Source: Granulosicoccus sp045106855 (GTDB lineage Bacteria; Pseudomonadota; Gammaproteobacteria; Granulosicoccales; Granulosicoccaceae). Taken from it: a DNA stretch of 64,000 bases. The position numbers and the translations under genes are program-made. Shown one piece after another: positions 62,959-64,000 of the stretch (its first letter is position 1; each line of letters opens with the position of its first letter). The notes under the pieces were generated by a model. That model was not told the origin of the DNA, did no database searches, and was given only the letters and a program-made list of their open reading frames with translations. Location of the stretch: assembly GCA_045106855.1 (NCBI GenBank), contig JBGCFI010000024.1, positions 124,001-188,000 of the forward strand, written 5' to 3'.

Positions 62959-63720
62959 ATGCATCTGTTTCCGATTAAGCGCTTTTCAATCGGCACGCTG
63001 ATAGCAGCCATCGTGTTGGCTTCCTGCTCCACAGCAAATGACAGGGCGATTTCGCGCCCCGACGGTGTGAATCGACTGGACAATGCTATGCGTGCGGGCT
63101 CAACACCGTTTGTCATTGCAGATTTTCGTACCGATTGGCACTTGACCAATGAGTCGGCGCCTACAAGAGCGCATCGGCTGGATGCGGTTTACGGTAGCGA
63201 TGCACCTGACGATGTACGCACCGTTTCAAGTGTGGAAGGCACGTTCACTCGCCCCGACTCCAGACAGACCCTGGTTGTACTGAATCGTGGTGAGGCCAAC
63301 GCTTCTTCGCCCGAACCACGGCCCTCAATGGTCGCAATCTTTGAAAACGACAAACTGCTTACCCAATTTCTCTACCCGGATACCCGATATGATCTTGCTG
63401 TCAATGTTAAGGATGTTGACGGCGACCGACTTGACGACATCCTGTTTACCCGCAGCGCCTACCAGATGGGTACCTTGTATGTGTCTGCCGAAGTAGTGGG
63501 CTTTGCAAATGCAAATCGCATCGTATTAAACCGCCTGGGGCAAAGCTATATCAATAGTTGCGACTCATCCAACCCCGACAGAGACATCAAGGCCGCACGT
63601 TTTGTCATGGCTCAGAGCAGCACAGATCCAACATCTATTGCTCGTGAACCCTATCGATCTGCCTGCCCATCCGACGATAACAATACAAGTCTGGATTCCT
63701 TCCATCTCTTCAACTTCTAG
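62959..63720 (+). CDS. Lipoprotein of unknown function
   Basis: 253 residues from the ATG at 62959. A lipoprotein signal with lipobox VLASC (Cys at about residue 23) anchors it in a membrane. The mature part is mostly beta-predicted, with an FG-GAP-like calcium loop VKDVDGDRLDDILFTRSA near residue 155. Two more Cys near the end (SYINSCDSS, SACPSDD) may pair. No named family. It follows the LysM hydrolase by 45 bp in the same direction, suggesting a joint role at the envelope. Confidence 0.7.
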   Translation: MHLFPIKRFSIGTLIAAIVLASCSTANDRAISRPDGVNRLDNAMRAGSTPFVIADFRTDWHLTNESAPTRAHRLDAVYGSDAPDDVRTVSSVEGTFTRPDSRQTLVVLNRGEANASSPEPRPSMVAIFENDKLLTQFLYPDTRYDLAVNVKDVDGDRLDDILFTRSAYQMGTLYVSAEVVGFANANRIVLNRLGQSYINSCDSSNPDRDIKAARFVMAQSSTDPTSIAREPYRSACPSDDNNTSLDSFHLFNF

Positions 63721-63915
63721 ACCCTACCATCAACGTATTGCCACTTAAAAACAAACACTGATAACCGGGTATCACATGTAACCCTCGCCCCACTGCATTC
63801 TTCCTGCCATGTTACACGCAGGCGAATTATGGAATATGCATATAGCAATAAATTCTTAGAGTAAAAACTGATCTTGCCCGATACTCGATAGTGTTCATAA
63901 TCGAGAGGTTCGGAA

Positions 63916-64000
63916 ATGTCAGTCAGCGATAAAGCTATCAGTCTCAACTACAACGTGCAGCTAGCAGCAGCCAAAGAAGCTATCCACACGACTCTTGCCA
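63916..64000 (+). CDS. Start of an unidentified gene, cut by the window end
   Basis: An ATG at 63916 with a GAGGTTCGGAA Shine-Dalgarno opens a frame with no stop up to the window end (28 codons). The N-terminus is helical, Ala-rich and polar, without a signal peptide. Too short to identify. Confidence 0.55.
   Translation, partial: MSVSDKAISLNYNVQLAAAKEAIHTTLA

Overview
The window reads as chromosomal DNA of a Gram-negative, free-living, probably marine gammaproteobacterium. Gene styles supporting this are many binding-protein-dependent ABC transporters, secreted polysaccharide enzymes, an OmpA-family protein, MCP/two-component signalling, and TrpS, MurI and MoaA of proteobacterial type. A relative of Granulosicoccus would fit, but that is only an impression. 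Genes are dense on both strands. I saw no rRNA, tRNA, CRISPR array, transposase or clear prophage.

Layout. 0-3.4 kb: the end of a GMC oxidoreductase, a TupA-type tungstate-binding protein without its permease and ATPase, a HTH/binding-protein-like regulator, and a short phosphate acetyltransferase. 3.4-9.2 kb: a sugar-type ABC operon (binding protein, two permeases, ATPase) ending in a bicupin gene. 9.2-17.5 kb: mixed genes, including a HisA-like/CmoM-like fusion that has lost the HisA catalytic residues, a secreted caspase-fold protein lacking the expected His and Cys, an asparaginase II-type gene coupled to trpS, and an OmpA-family protein. 17.5-25.6 kb: a FIST sensor with a hybrid kinase (NosP/NahK arrangement), a LuxR-type response regulator, an ABC exporter-type pair resembling those of PQQ-alcohol-dehydrogenase systems, and an SsuABC/NMT1-type importer. 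25.9-34 kb: MCP, RedB-like thioredoxin-fold protein, EVE protein, DEAD-box helicase, VOC protein, a PLP lyase and a DMT transporter.

34-43.6 kb carries cell-wall and glycan functions: a cytoplasmic SH3-NlpC/P60 peptidase (YkfC style), a secreted GH43 enzyme with malectin-type domains, a GH84 enzyme without a clear signal peptide, AmpG, an AmpD-like amidase and MurI. Together these look like a muropeptide-recycling neighbourhood in which GH84 might take the place of NagZ. 43.6-49.1 kb is a tungsten-type aldehyde oxidoreductase module (Fe-S protein, AOR, terminator, FAD oxidoreductase, MoaD-like, small protein, MoaA). With the tungstate-binding protein at the left end it suggests a tungsten-using organism. 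49.3-52.8 kb: an MFS transporter, a pentapeptide-repeat protein with a C-terminal nucleotide-binding/TIR-like domain, and a GNAT enzyme.

52.8-60.5 kb is a complete sugar uptake and catabolism operon on the minus strand: ATPase, binding protein, hairpin, two permeases, lactonase, hydroxypyruvate-isomerase-like enzyme, and a LacI regulator. A perfect 18-bp palindrome of GntR/LacI-operator type sits in front of it. 60.5-64 kb: a leader with two hairpins before a multidomain LysM/transglycosylase/PG-binding/M23 protein, a lipoprotein, and the start of an unidentified gene.
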